A stretch of DNA of 64,000 bases from Microbispora hainanensis (lineage in GTDB: Bacteria > Actinomycetota > Actinomycetes > Streptosporangiales > Streptosporangiaceae), in NCBI RefSeq assembly GCF_006874475.1, contig NZ_VIRM01000002.1, positions 186,001 to 250,000 of the forward strand. The letters run 5' to 3'. How positions within the stretch are numbered: position 1 is the first letter of the stretch; each line of letters starts with the position of its first letter. Made by a program: the position numbers and the translations under genes. Below the pieces are notes generated by a model that saw only the letters and a program-made list of their open reading frames with translations, searched no databases and was not told the origin of the DNA. This document shows positions 16,049 to 24,333 of this stretch, piece by piece.

Positions 16049-16846
16049 CTACAGCTTGTCGACGACCTGGGCGAGCAGGACGCCCATGCGGGCGGCCGTG
16101 GCCCGGCCGACCTGCAGGACCTCCTCGTGGTTGAGCGGCTCGCCCACCAGGCCCGCGCCGGGGTTGGTGACCAGGGAGATCCCGAGCACCTCGGCCCCGG
16201 CCTCCCGGGCGGCGATCGCCTCCAGCACGGTGGACATGCCCACCAGGTCGCCGCCGAGCGTGCGCAGCATGCGGATCTCCGCGGGCGTCTCGTACGTCGG
16301 GCCGCGGAAGGCGACGTACACGCCCTCGGACAGCGTGGGGTCGACCACGCGGGCGAGGTCGCGCAGGCGCCTGGAGTAGACCTCGGTGAGGTCGATGAAC
16401 GTCGCACCCGTGATCGGGTTGCTGCCGGTGAGGTTGATGTGGTCGCTGATCAGGACCGGGTCGCCGACATTCTGGGTCTCCGGCCGCAGCCCGCCCGCCG
16501 CGTTGGTCAGCACCACCGTGCGCACCCCGGCCGCGACGGCCGTGCGCACCCCGTGGACCACCGGCTCCACCCCGCGGCCCTCGTAGAGGTGCGTGCGGCC
16601 AAGGAAGATCAGGGCGTTGAGCCCGGCGGCGGTGCGCACCGCGCGGACCGTTCCCGCGTGACCGGCGACCGCGGGAGGCGAGAACCCCGGCAGTTTCGTC
16701 ACCGCGAGCTCGGTGACGGTCTCGCCGATCGCGTCCGCGGCCGGGACCCAGCCCGAGCCCATGACGAGGGCGACGTCGAAGGAAGGGATGCCGGTCAGGT
16801 TCCTCAACGTGGTCGCGGCCTCGGCCGCCAGGTCATATGGGGTCAC
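16049..16846 (-). CDS. Purine nucleoside phosphorylase
   Basis: A 265-residue trimeric-type PNP that phosphorolyses inosine and guanosine to base and ribose-1-phosphate. The family pieces are 'ALVMGSGW' (phosphate loop), 'GRTHLYEG', 'VVLTNAAGGL', 'ISDHINLTGSNP', 'GPTYETPAEIRML' and 'VGMSTVLEAIAAREAG'. The GTG at 16846 (VTPYDLAAEAA) matches the usual family N-terminus; an in-frame ATG at 16870 would add 8 residues. A TACCCT hexamer 7 bases before the GTG makes a leaderless start possible. It is transcribed ahead of the phosphohexomutase. Together with adenosine deaminase at 5043, it supplies the second salvage step. Confidence 0.93.
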   Translation of the reverse strand: MTPYDLAAEAATTLRNLTGIPSFDVALVMGSGWVPAADAIGETVTELAVTKLPGFSPPAVAGHAGTVRAVRTAAGLNALIFLGRTHLYEGRGVEPVVHGVRTAVAAGVRTVVLTNAAGGLRPETQNVGDPVLISDHINLTGSNPITGATFIDLTEVYSRRLRDLARVVDPTLSEGVYVAFRGPTYETPAEIRMLRTLGGDLVGMSTVLEAIAAREAGAEVLGISLVTNPGAGLVGEPLNHEEVLQVGRATAARMGVLLAQVVDKL

Positions 16847-16899
16847 TTTGCTGAGGGTACAGAAGTGCATGAACCCGGCGGATAAGTGCCGGGCCCGTG

Positions 16900-17352
16900 T
16901 CAGTCGCCGAGCTTCTTGCAGGGGCGGGTGCGCAGCCACGCGACGTAGTCGTCGGGTGCGCCCGCCTTCTCGGCGGAGTCGGCCAGGATGCCGATGTATC
17001 GCGCCGACGGCAGCCCGCCCTCGTAGGAGTCCAGCACGTACGACCAGGCGAGCACGTCGCCCTCCAGGGTCGCGACCCGGAGCCGGAGCTTGCGGTAGAG
17101 GCCGAGGTCGGTGCCCATCCAGCGGTCGAGGGACGCCTCGTCCCACTCCGGCACGTCGTACAGGACGACGAATACCTGCTCGTCGGCGTCCTCGACTATC
17201 GTGGCGAGAGCGCCCTCCCAGCCGACGTCCTCGCCGCCGAAGGTGAGCCGCCAGCCCGGGAGCCAGCCCGTTCCTCGCATGGGCGAGTGGGGAGCCCACT
17301 CCGCCATCTGCTTGGGGTCCATGTTGCTGCCGTAGGCCGCGTAAACAGGCAC
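16900..17352 (-). CDS. Gamma-glutamylcyclotransferase-like (GGCT/AIG2) protein
   Basis: A 150-residue small enzyme-fold protein. The N-terminal 'VYAAYGSNMDPKQM' is the family glycine-loop signature. 'LPGWRLTFGG' and the acidic 'VPEWDEASLDRWMG' segment, with the likely catalytic Glu, follow the BtrG/GGCT pattern. The start is a GTG at 17352. It lies just upstream of PNP on the same strand and next to the LpdA-like gene. A PNP / small GGCT-like protein / LpdA order is, from memory, also found in Streptomyces. The substrate is unknown and could be a gamma-glutamyl amine or peptide. Confidence 0.8.
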   Translation of the reverse strand: MPVYAAYGSNMDPKQMAEWAPHSPMRGTGWLPGWRLTFGGEDVGWEGALATIVEDADEQVFVVLYDVPEWDEASLDRWMGTDLGLYRKLRLRVATLEGDVLAWSYVLDSYEGGLPSARYIGILADSAEKAGAPDDYVAWLRTRPCKKLGD

Positions 17353-17481
17353 GGCTCACAAGCCTAAACCAAGATCCCGAAAGTTGGACGGGTACGCGCG
17401 CAGGGGGACGCGGCGAGAAATTCCGCGTAGTTGGCCCGTTACGCGTACCTCGCCGGGAATACGCAACCAGGATGCGGGACA

Positions 17482-18882
17482 ATGGAGCATGTGACAAGGA
17501 TCGTGATCATCGGTGGCGGCCCCGGCGGATACGAGGCGGCCCTGGTCGCCGCGCAACTGGGCGCCCAGGTCACCGTCGTGGAGGAGGAAGGCCCCGGCGG
17601 GGCGTGCGTGCTCACCGACTGCGTGCCGTCCAAGACCCTGATCGCCTCCTCCGTCCGCAAGCAGGCGCTCCTCGACGCGCCGTCGCTGGGGGTCCGCTTC
17701 GACGGCGGCTCCGACCACGAGCCCGGCTGCGTCCACGTGGACATGATCGAGGTGAACAAGCGCGTCAAGGAGCTCGCGCTCGCGCAGTCGAACGACATCG
17801 CCGCCCGGCTGGCCGCCGAGGGCGTCGAGGTCATCCATGCCCGGGGCCGGCTGGTCGATCCCCAGGTGGTGCGCGCGGGGGACCGGACGATCCGGGCCGA
17901 CGTGGTCATCGTGGCGACCGGCGCCCACCCACGGGTGCTGCCCGGAGCGGAGCCCGACGGCGAGCGCATCCTCAGCTGGCGCCAGCTGTACGACCTGGAG
18001 GAGCTGCCCGAGCACCTGATCGTGGTCGGCTCCGGCGTCACCGGCGCCGAGTTCGCCGGCGCCTACCGGTCGCTCGGCTCGGAGGTCACGCTGGTCTCCT
18101 CGCGCGACCGGATGATGCCCAACGAGGACGCCGACGCGGCCGAGGTGCTCGAGGGGGTCTACCGGCGCCGCGGCATGAACGTCATGGGCCGCTCGCGCGC
18201 CGCCTCGGTCAAGCGCACGGAGCACGGCGTCGTCGTGACCTTGGAGGACGGCCGCACCGCCGAGGGCAGCCACTGCCTCATGACCGTCGGCATGGTGCCC
18301 AACACCTCGGGGCTCGGGCTTGAGGACAACGGCGTGCGGCTCGACCGCAACGGCTTCATCGAGGTCGACAAGGTGTCGCGGACCTCCGCGCCCGGCGTGT
18401 ACGCCGCGGGAGACTGCACCGGCGTCCTGATGCTGGCCTCCGTCGCCGCCATGCAGGGCAGGATCGCGGTCTGGCACGCGCTCGGCGAGGCCGTGCAGCC
18501 GATCCGGCTGGCCACCGTCGCCGCCAACATCTTCACCGACCCGGAGATCGCCGCCGTGGGCGTGTCGCAGCGGCAGATCGAGTCGGGCGAGATCGAGGCG
18601 AACGTCGTCAAGCTGCCGCTGGCCACCAACGCCCGGGCAAAGATGCAGGGATTCAGCGACGGTTTCGTGAAGCTGTTCTGCCGTCCGAACACCGGCATCG
18701 TGCTCGGCGGCGTGCTGGTCGCGCCGCGGGCGTCGGAGCTGATCCTGGCCGTGTCGGTGGCCGTGCAGCACCGCCTGACCGTGGACCAGCTCGCCCACAC
18801 CTTCGCCGTCTATCCGTCGCTGTCGGGCTCGATCACCGAGGCGGCCCGCCGTCTCATGTCCCCGCTGACCGCCGGCATCTGA
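17482..18882 (+). CDS. lpdA: LpdA-type flavoprotein, NAD(P)H-quinone reductase of the lipoamide dehydrogenase superfamily
   Basis: A 466-residue pyridine nucleotide-disulfide oxidoreductase fold. 'RIVIIGGGPGGYEAAL' is the FAD Rossmann motif, 'LIVVGSGVTGAEFAGAY' the NAD(P)H motif, and 'GVYAAGDCTGVLML' the second FAD contact. 'GGACVLTDCVPSKT' keeps a CX4C redox pair. The C-terminal 'VYPSLSGSITEAARRL' lacks the His-x-x-x-x-Glu base of true lipoamide dehydrogenases. The Mycobacterium LpdA group, which likewise lacks the full disulfide machinery, reduces quinones. The ATG at 17482 is chosen; a GTG at 17491 is an alternative. It stands alone and converges on an MFS gene. Confidence 0.85.
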   Translation: MEHVTRIVIIGGGPGGYEAALVAAQLGAQVTVVEEEGPGGACVLTDCVPSKTLIASSVRKQALLDAPSLGVRFDGGSDHEPGCVHVDMIEVNKRVKELALAQSNDIAARLAAEGVEVIHARGRLVDPQVVRAGDRTIRADVVIVATGAHPRVLPGAEPDGERILSWRQLYDLEELPEHLIVVGSGVTGAEFAGAYRSLGSEVTLVSSRDRMMPNEDADAAEVLEGVYRRRGMNVMGRSRAASVKRTEHGVVVTLEDGRTAEGSHCLMTVGMVPNTSGLGLEDNGVRLDRNGFIEVDKVSRTSAPGVYAAGDCTGVLMLASVAAMQGRIAVWHALGEAVQPIRLATVAANIFTDPEIAAVGVSQRQIESGEIEANVVKLPLATNARAKMQGFSDGFVKLFCRPNTGIVLGGVLVAPRASELILAVSVAVQHRLTVDQLAHTFAVYPSLSGSITEAARRLMSPLTAGI

Positions 18883-18900
18883 CCGGCCCCGCCGCGGCCG

Positions 18901-18932
18901 GGTCGGGGTGAGGCTGGGTCGGGGTGAGGCTG
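18901..18932. repeat. Two tandem 16-bp repeats at a convergent junction
   Basis: GGTCGGGGTGAGGCTG is present twice back to back (18901-18916 and 18917-18932), between the lpdA stop at 18882 and the converging MFS stop at 18935. A short CCGGCC/GGCCGG stem at 18883-18901 lies just before it and may help termination. Confidence 0.85.
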
Positions 18933-18934
18933 GA

Positions 18935-20104
18935 TCAGTCCGCGCATGCCGCCTCCACGGGGACGCGGGTGGCGGCGGGGCGGGGACTCAGCGCGCGCGC
19001 CGGCCGGATCATCGCCCCGACCATGCACGTCACCAGGGCGAAGGCGAACGGGAAGGCGAACGTGCCCGCCAGCCAGCCGATGACGGAAGGCGCCACGAGC
19101 CCCGACAGCCAGGTGATCGTGGCGACCCCCGCGACGCCCTCGGCAGGCGTACGGGCGACCTGGCCCGCCGCCGCGAACACCAGCGGGACGACGACGGCGA
19201 GCCCGGCGCCGAACAACGCGAACCCCACGATCACCGGCGCGGGCGTGCGGAACGCGACGACGATCACCCCGCCGAGCACGGCGGTGACCGCCCCGGCGCG
19301 CACGGTCACGACCGGCCCGAGCCTGCGCACCACGAAGTCTCCGCCGAGCCGTACGGTGACCATGCACGCGGTGAACACGGCGTAGCCGGTCGCGGCGAGG
19401 CCCGGGCCCGCTCCCGCGACGTTCGTGAGGTAGATCGCCGCCCACTGGCCGCTGGCCCGCTCCGCGAAGGTGCCGAAGAAGCCGATCAGGCCGATCAGCA
19501 GGACGGCCCTCGGCGGCAGCGCGAATCGCTTCGGCGGCTTCTCGTCCGGCGCGGGCTTGTCGTCGAGGAGCGCGCGGCTGCCCACGGCGCCCACGGCGAC
19601 CAGCACCGCCGCCATGAGGGCGAGGTGCGCCCGCGCGTCCAGGCCCGCCTGCGCCGCCACGGCCCCGATGCCGGCGCCGGCCAGGTTGCCGACACTCCAC
19701 ATGCCGTGCAGGCCGGACATGACCGATCGGCCCAGCCGCCGTTCGACGAGCACGCCCTGGGCGTTCATGGCCAGGTCGCACATCCCGGCGGCGGCGCCGG
19801 ACGTGAGGAACACGGGGACCAGCCACAGGGGGCCCGGCGCCAGCACGGGAAGGGCCAGGGAGGCGCACCACAGGGCGAGCAGGACCCGGGTCGTCGCCCT
19901 GGGCCCGAACCGGTAGGCCAGCCGGGCCGTCACCGGCATCGTGAGGAACGAGCCGATCGGCGGGCAGAGCAGGACGAGCCCGAGGGCGGCCGTGCCCAGG
20001 CCGAAGTGGTCCTGGAGCCAGGGCATGCGGGTGGCGAGGGTGCCCGCCACCGCGCCGTGAACGGCGAAGACGAGGGCGGTGGCCCGTTGATGTCTGTCTC
20101 GCAT
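18935..20104 (-). CDS. MFS transporter, YbjJ/Fsr-like 12-TM type
   Basis: A 389-residue permease with about twelve hydrophobic helices. The N-terminus 'LVFAVHGAVAGTLATRMPWLQ' and the 'CDLAMNAQGVLVERRLGRSVMSGLHGMWSVG' region match the YbjJ group of MFS proteins. The second half begins near 'AVLLIGLIGFFGTFAERASGQWAAIYL'. It is divergent from a ROK-family repressor 46 bases away, with an inverted repeat in between, so a sugar or sugar-derivative ligand is the natural guess. No substrate can be assigned. Confidence 0.88.
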   Translation of the reverse strand: MRDRHQRATALVFAVHGAVAGTLATRMPWLQDHFGLGTAALGLVLLCPPIGSFLTMPVTARLAYRFGPRATTRVLLALWCASLALPVLAPGPLWLVPVFLTSGAAAGMCDLAMNAQGVLVERRLGRSVMSGLHGMWSVGNLAGAGIGAVAAQAGLDARAHLALMAAVLVAVGAVGSRALLDDKPAPDEKPPKRFALPPRAVLLIGLIGFFGTFAERASGQWAAIYLTNVAGAGPGLAATGYAVFTACMVTVRLGGDFVVRRLGPVVTVRAGAVTAVLGGVIVVAFRTPAPVIVGFALFGAGLAVVVPLVFAAAGQVARTPAEGVAGVATITWLSGLVAPSVIGWLAGTFAFPFAFALVTCMVGAMIRPARALSPRPAATRVPVEAACAD

Positions 20105-20113
20105 GCGGCTAAA

Positions 20114-20136
20114 TTAACAGGCAGGGTTCCTGATAA
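20114..20136. promoter_or_regulatory. Operator-like inverted repeat between the MFS and ROK genes
   Basis: TTAACAGG (20114-20121) and CCTGATAA (20129-20136) are complementary in 7 of 8 positions around a 7-base spacer. The 23-bp site fills the centre of the 46-bp divergent gap, which is AT-rich for this window. It is the likely binding site of the adjacent ROK repressor for both promoters. Confidence 0.6.
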
Positions 20137-20150
20137 AAAGAGGTTTTTCC

Positions 20151-21179
20151 GTGAAGACCGCGACACCCCAGCTCGCGCGGGCCATCAACGACCGGCTCGC
20201 GCTCGATCTGCTCCTGGAACGGGGCCCGCTGACGGCGCCCCAGCTTCGCGCGCTCACCGGCCTGTCCCGCCCGACCGTGTCGGACCTGATCGAACGCCTG
20301 CAGGTCAACGGGCTGATCCGGGTCACCGGGGAGAGCGGCGGCGACCGGCGCGGCCCCAACGCCCGCCTCTACGGCATCGTCGCCGACCGGGCCTTCGTGG
20401 GTGGGGTGGACGTGCGGCGCGACGTGGTCCACGTCACGGTCGCCGACATCACCGGCGCCACCGTGGGCACGGCGACGCGGCCGGTGGGAGAGAACCTTCC
20501 CGGGCTGGTCGCGGAGGCGCTCACCGAGGCGGCCGGCTCACGTCCGCTGCACGCCGTCGTGATCGGCGCGCCCGGCATGGTCGATCCGCAGACCGGGGAC
20601 CTCGCGGCCGGGAACGTCGAGCCCGCGTGGCGGCCCGGGCTCCTGCCGGCCCTGCGCACGCTGGTCGACGCGCCGGTCACCGTGGAGAACGAGGTCAACC
20701 TGGCAGCCGTCGCCGAGCACGCCACCGGGGCGGCCGCCGGGCGGGACGACTTCGTCCTGCTCTGGCTGGACGACGGCGTCGGCGCGGCCGTCGTGCTGGA
20801 CGGCAGGCTCCGCCGGGGCGCCTCCGGCGGCGCCGGGGAGATCGGCTTCCTCGGCCGGCTCGACATCAAGGTGTGCGCCCTGCTGGGCACGGATGCCGTA
20901 CGCGGGCTGGAGCTCCCGGCCCTGGCGGACAGGGTCACGACGGCCGCGTTCACGCTCGTGGCCGTGGTCGACCCCGGCCTCGTCGTCCTCGGCGGCGCCA
21001 CCAGCATGGCGGGCGGCGAGCCGCTGGCGGCCCTGGTCACCGAGCGCCTGGCGGAGGTCTCGCCCGTGCCCGTGCACGTCCGCGTGAGCGGCATCCCGGA
21101 CAATCCCGTGCTGAGGGGCGCGGTCTCCACAGCCCTCTCGATCGCCCGCGACGCCGTCTTCGGCCAGGGCCGTCCATGA
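20151..21179 (+). CDS. ROK-family transcriptional regulator
   Basis: A 342-residue protein with an N-terminal winged HTH (LTAPQLRALTGLSRPTVSDLI) and a ROK sugar-kinase-like domain containing 'VENEVNLAAVAEH' and 'GASGGAGEIGFLG'. The usual ROK zinc motif (H-x-G-x2-C-x-C-G-x4-C) is missing; the region reads 'RLDIKVCALLG'. Ligand binding or enzymatic activity is therefore altered, and a pure regulator is more likely than a kinase. It starts at a GTG 46 bases from the divergent MFS gene. Its stop lies in the first unit of a 32-bp tandem repeat. Confidence 0.88.
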   Translation: MKTATPQLARAINDRLALDLLLERGPLTAPQLRALTGLSRPTVSDLIERLQVNGLIRVTGESGGDRRGPNARLYGIVADRAFVGGVDVRRDVVHVTVADITGATVGTATRPVGENLPGLVAEALTEAAGSRPLHAVVIGAPGMVDPQTGDLAAGNVEPAWRPGLLPALRTLVDAPVTVENEVNLAAVAEHATGAAAGRDDFVLLWLDDGVGAAVVLDGRLRRGASGGAGEIGFLGRLDIKVCALLGTDAVRGLELPALADRVTTAAFTLVAVVDPGLVVLGGATSMAGGEPLAALVTERLAEVSPVPVHVRVSGIPDNPVLRGAVSTALSIARDAVFGQGRP

Positions 21180-21264
21180 CGTTGCCGAGATCAGTGGGGT
21201 GCCGTCCATGACGTTGCCGAGATCAGTGGGGTGCCGTCCGTGACGTTGCCGAGGTCAGTGGGTG
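21170..21264. repeat. Three tandem 31-32-bp repeats across converging gene ends
   Basis: Units starting at 21170, 21202 and 21234 read CCGTCCATGACGTTGCCGAG and continue ATCAGTGGGGTG. The third differs by single bases and is one base shorter. Unit 1 contains the ROK stop codon and unit 3 overlaps the end of the pentapeptide-repeat gene (21255). Confidence 0.9.
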
Positions 21265-22544
21265 CCGCCGGTGGCGGACAGCCGTGACCTGACCACGTGC
21301 AGGGCCTGCCGTCCCCGCCCGACGGCCACGGCCGCCGCCTGCAGGTCGTAGGGCGTCTGGGCGACGTGCAGCGCCTGCTTGGCCGCCTCGTACGCGTCGA
21401 GCGCCGCGCGCCACTCGTGTGCCGGCCCGCTGACCTGGTTGATCTTCATCTCGAAGTCGAGGGCGTCGATCTCCTCGCCGAAGCGGGTCACGTCCTCCTC
21501 GGCGGCGTGCCTGGCCACCGCCATCTCGGCCACGAAACGCTCCCTGCGCCGGTGGGCGACGCCCCACAGGATCAGCGTCAGGCTCAGGCCGAGACCGGAC
21601 ACGATGACGAGGACGAGCGCGGGCGACGGGCCCTTCGGGCGGCCCGGCAGGTCCTGCCCCCAGGTGGTCGTTCTGTCTCCGGCCGGTTCCTCCTCGGCGA
21701 CGGCACCGGGCGCGACGGCGTCGTCCGGCAGGTCCTTCGGCGTGCCCGTGGCCCCGGTCAGGTCCACGTCGTCGGCCTGGATGAAGGAGGCCTTGTCGAC
21801 GTTCGCCCCGTGGAAGTCCGCGCCGTCGAGGTCGGCCTGGGTGAACTCGGCCTCGGACAGGTCGGCGTCCCGCAGCACGGCGTGCTCCAGGTGGGCCTGG
21901 CCGAGCTTGGCCTCCCCGAGCTTGGCCCGGGTGAAGTCGGCCGTGCGGCCCTTGATCTGCCCGAGCGTGGCGTCCTTCAGGTCGGCGTCCACGAGTTTCG
22001 CGTCGGTGAGGTTGGCCTGGGTGAGCACGGCCCGGGTGAGGACCGCGCCGGTCAGGTCGGAGTGCGGAAACTCGGCCTGCACGGCGTCCGCGTCGGCGAG
22101 GATCGCCCCGCGCAGGTTCGCCTGCTTGGCCTGCATCTGGCCGAGGTCGGCGTCGCTGAAGTCGGCGCCGCGCAGGTCGGCGTAGTCGAGACGCGCCTGG
22201 CCGAGGTCGGCCTCCTTCAGCGAGGCTTTGCGCAGGACGGCCCCGGTGAGGTCCTTGGCCGTGAGGTCCACCCCGTCGAGCTTGGCGCCGGTGAGATCGG
22301 CGCACCGCATGCTGTAGGGAAGCGTGGCGCTGGTGAGGTCCTTGCCGCGCAGCTTGACGCCGCTGCCCGGCTTGCAGGGAGCGGAGGCCGCGTGCGCGGC
22401 GGTCGCGGGGAGTGTCAGGAACGCGAGTGACACGAACGCGAGCAACACGAGCGACAGGAGCCGCGACAGAGACCGCGACACGAACCGTGACACGAACCGT
22501 GACAAGGACGGCGCAGCGACGGACAGGGGGGTGAAGCGACGCAC
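21255..22544 (-). CDS. Membrane pentapeptide-repeat protein with conserved cytoplasmic tail
   Basis: A 429-residue protein. The GTG at 22544 is chosen because AGGAGG lies 7 bases upstream. A signal-like hydrophobic stretch (LLSLVLLAFVSLAFLTLPATAAHA) precedes a long A(D/N)LxX pentapeptide-repeat solenoid (~residues 58-265: 'ADLTGAKLDGVDLTAKDLTG', 'ADLRGADFSDADLGQ', 'ANLTDAKLVDADLKD'). It is followed by an acidic linker and a TM helix (ALVLVIVSGLGLSLTLILWGV). The cytoplasmic tail 'EEDVTRFGEEIDALD' onward, about 80 residues, is closely related to the same region of the neighbouring TPM-like protein. The solenoid is extracellular, unlike the cytoplasmic Qnr-type repeats. The role is unknown. Confidence 0.82.
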   Translation of the reverse strand: MRRFTPLSVAAPSLSRFVSRFVSRSLSRLLSLVLLAFVSLAFLTLPATAAHAASAPCKPGSGVKLRGKDLTSATLPYSMRCADLTGAKLDGVDLTAKDLTGAVLRKASLKEADLGQARLDYADLRGADFSDADLGQMQAKQANLRGAILADADAVQAEFPHSDLTGAVLTRAVLTQANLTDAKLVDADLKDATLGQIKGRTADFTRAKLGEAKLGQAHLEHAVLRDADLSEAEFTQADLDGADFHGANVDKASFIQADDVDLTGATGTPKDLPDDAVAPGAVAEEEPAGDRTTTWGQDLPGRPKGPSPALVLVIVSGLGLSLTLILWGVAHRRRERFVAEMAVARHAAEEDVTRFGEEIDALDFEMKINQVSGPAHEWRAALDAYEAAKQALHVAQTPYDLQAAAVAVGRGRQALHVVRSRLSATGGTH

Positions 22545-22673
22545 GGGGAGCCTCCTGGGGGGAACGCTCCGAGTCTCGCACGTGGTCTTTAATCGCACTT
22601 GCAATCCGCTGACCGGCACGCATTCCGGCATTTCCGGGATGGCGGACGACCCGGCCGAGCCCGCATACGACAA

Positions 22674-22699
22674 AGGGGCGGACCTCCAGGTCCGCCCCT
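22674..22699 (-). terminator. Terminator hairpin
   Basis: A perfect 12-bp stem (AGGGGCGGACCT with its complement) has a 2-base loop. On the minus strand it is followed by CCTTTG. It lies 36 bases after the stop of the TPM-like gene and separates it from the pentapeptide-repeat gene downstream on the same strand. Confidence 0.75.
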
Positions 22700-22734
22700 C
22701 GTTTCTACTGCGCCGTGTTGGAAGCGTTCAGGCG

Positions 22735-24153
22735 TTACCAGTCGCCGCCGCCGAAGTCCCCTCCGCCGAAGTCGCCGCCGCCCCAATCGCCGCCGCCACC
22801 ACCCCAGTCGCCGCCTCCGCCACCGAAGTCACCGCCGCCGCCCCAGTCGCCGCCGCCGCTCTCCACGCCCGCGGCGTAACCGGAGTCGTATCCGGCGCCG
22901 TATCCGCCGTGACCCCAGCCGCCGAACGCGCCGCCGAGCATGGTGCCGACGAGCATGCCGGTCAGCAGGTCACCGCCGCCGAAGCCGCCGTAGTAGCCGT
23001 ACGCGTAGGGCTGGTAGGCGGGACCGGCGTCCCAGTAGGGCCTGCGCTGGCCGTTCACCATGACCTCGCGCATCTGCGGGTCGAAGCCGCGTTCCACCGC
23101 CTCGGCGTCCGCCGCGCAGGCGGGGACGTCGCGCACCGCGCCGCCGGGGGGCGCCCACCGGACGTTGCGCACCGAGGGGCCGTGCTGCGGGTTGAAGAAG
23201 CACGGGGGCAGCCGCTCGGGCAGCGGCTGGTTGTTCACCCGCGCCTTGACGCAGGCGAGCGCGTAGCGGCCGTCCTCCAGCGTGGAGGTCACCGTGCGCA
23301 GGTCCTCCGGGTGCTTGATCGCGGCGAGTTCGGTCTTGGCCCGCTCGTAGGAGTCGAGGGCCCGCTGCCAGTCGGTCGTCGTCTCGCTCTGCGGGAGCAT
23401 CCTGACGTCCATGTCGAGCGCGGTGATCTCCTCGCCGAACTTCGTGACGTCCTCCTCGACCGTCTGCTTGACGGCGGCGAGCTCGGCGGCCTCGCGCTCC
23501 TCGCGCTTGCGCTTGTTGCGGCGTCCGATGATCCACAAACCGGCACCTCCCACGACCGCGATGCCCAGAATGCCGACGAGCACGCCAGAACCGCCGCCGC
23601 CGGTCTTGCTGTCCGGGGTGAGAGGGTCCTTGCGGTTGCCGCCCGCGAACTGGTCGATCCGGTGGACGAAGTCCTCCATCACCGCGACCGGGTCGCCCTT
23701 GTTGTTGGCGGCGGCCAGGTTCGCGATCTGGCCGGCGGCGCCCTGGGAGTTCCTGCCGAGCGCGCTGGACCCGGCGAACAGGTTCGTGCCGTCGATCACG
23801 GCCACGGTCGCCGCGGTCCTGCCCTCCTTGGCGAGCGCGGTGCCGAGCTGCGTGATGTACGCGCCGGCCTGCTGCGACGAGGTGATCGTGCCGTCCGGCA
23901 GCGCGACCGCATAGATCTTGGTGTTCGCGTTCTCGAGCGCGTCGCGCATGCCCGACTGCTGGTCGGACGTCAGCGGGGCGCCGCTCTGCACGAACAGCGG
24001 GTCTTTGGAATTCTTCCAGGACGACAGGACCGTGGCCGGGTCCGGGGGAGCCGCCGCCATGGCGGATGGCGCGAGGGCGAGCAGAGTGATGAGTCCGGCG
24101 AGCAGCGCCGCCAGGGCGGCCCCCACCCGGCCGAGCGGTGTCTTCATGGTCAC
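22735..24153 (-). CDS. TPM-domain-like membrane protein with Gly/Asp/Trp-rich tail
   Basis: A 472-residue protein. The GTG at 24153 is preferred because GGAGG lies 9 bases upstream. A signal peptide (LLAGLITLLALAPSAMAAAPP) precedes an extracellular alpha/beta domain containing 'NTKIYAVALPDGTITSSQQAG' and 'TVAVIDGTNLFAGS', similar in outline to TPM-type domains. A TM helix (VLVGILGIAVVGGAGLWIIG) is followed by a cytoplasmic 'EEDVTKFGEEITALD' domain of about 80 residues that is shared with the pentapeptide-repeat neighbour. A conserved 'CFFNPQHGPSV' segment comes next, and the last ~45 residues are GGGDWGGGGDFGG-type repeats. The function is not known. Glycine-rich tails of this kind are common on actinobacterial and other TPM proteins. 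Confidence 0.75.
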   Translation of the reverse strand: MTMKTPLGRVGAALAALLAGLITLLALAPSAMAAAPPDPATVLSSWKNSKDPLFVQSGAPLTSDQQSGMRDALENANTKIYAVALPDGTITSSQQAGAYITQLGTALAKEGRTAATVAVIDGTNLFAGSSALGRNSQGAAGQIANLAAANNKGDPVAVMEDFVHRIDQFAGGNRKDPLTPDSKTGGGGSGVLVGILGIAVVGGAGLWIIGRRNKRKREEREAAELAAVKQTVEEDVTKFGEEITALDMDVRMLPQSETTTDWQRALDSYERAKTELAAIKHPEDLRTVTSTLEDGRYALACVKARVNNQPLPERLPPCFFNPQHGPSVRNVRWAPPGGAVRDVPACAADAEAVERGFDPQMREVMVNGQRRPYWDAGPAYQPYAYGYYGGFGGGDLLTGMLVGTMLGGAFGGWGHGGYGAGYDSGYAAGVESGGGDWGGGGDFGGGGGDWGGGGGDWGGGDFGGGDFGGGDW

Positions 24154-24333
24154 GGCTTCAAGCCTCCTTCGCCCTACAGGACGAACGGCAGGGCGCGATG
24201 GTTCCTCCACGAAAACCTATCGTTCCGCACCTGGACGCCGGCATGCGTCTTCTTGCCGGTGAATGACCGCGGCGCCGGGCGGTGAGACCCCCGCCACGGG
24301 AGAGCGCGGGCCTCCACGGCGGGGCGTGGCGGC

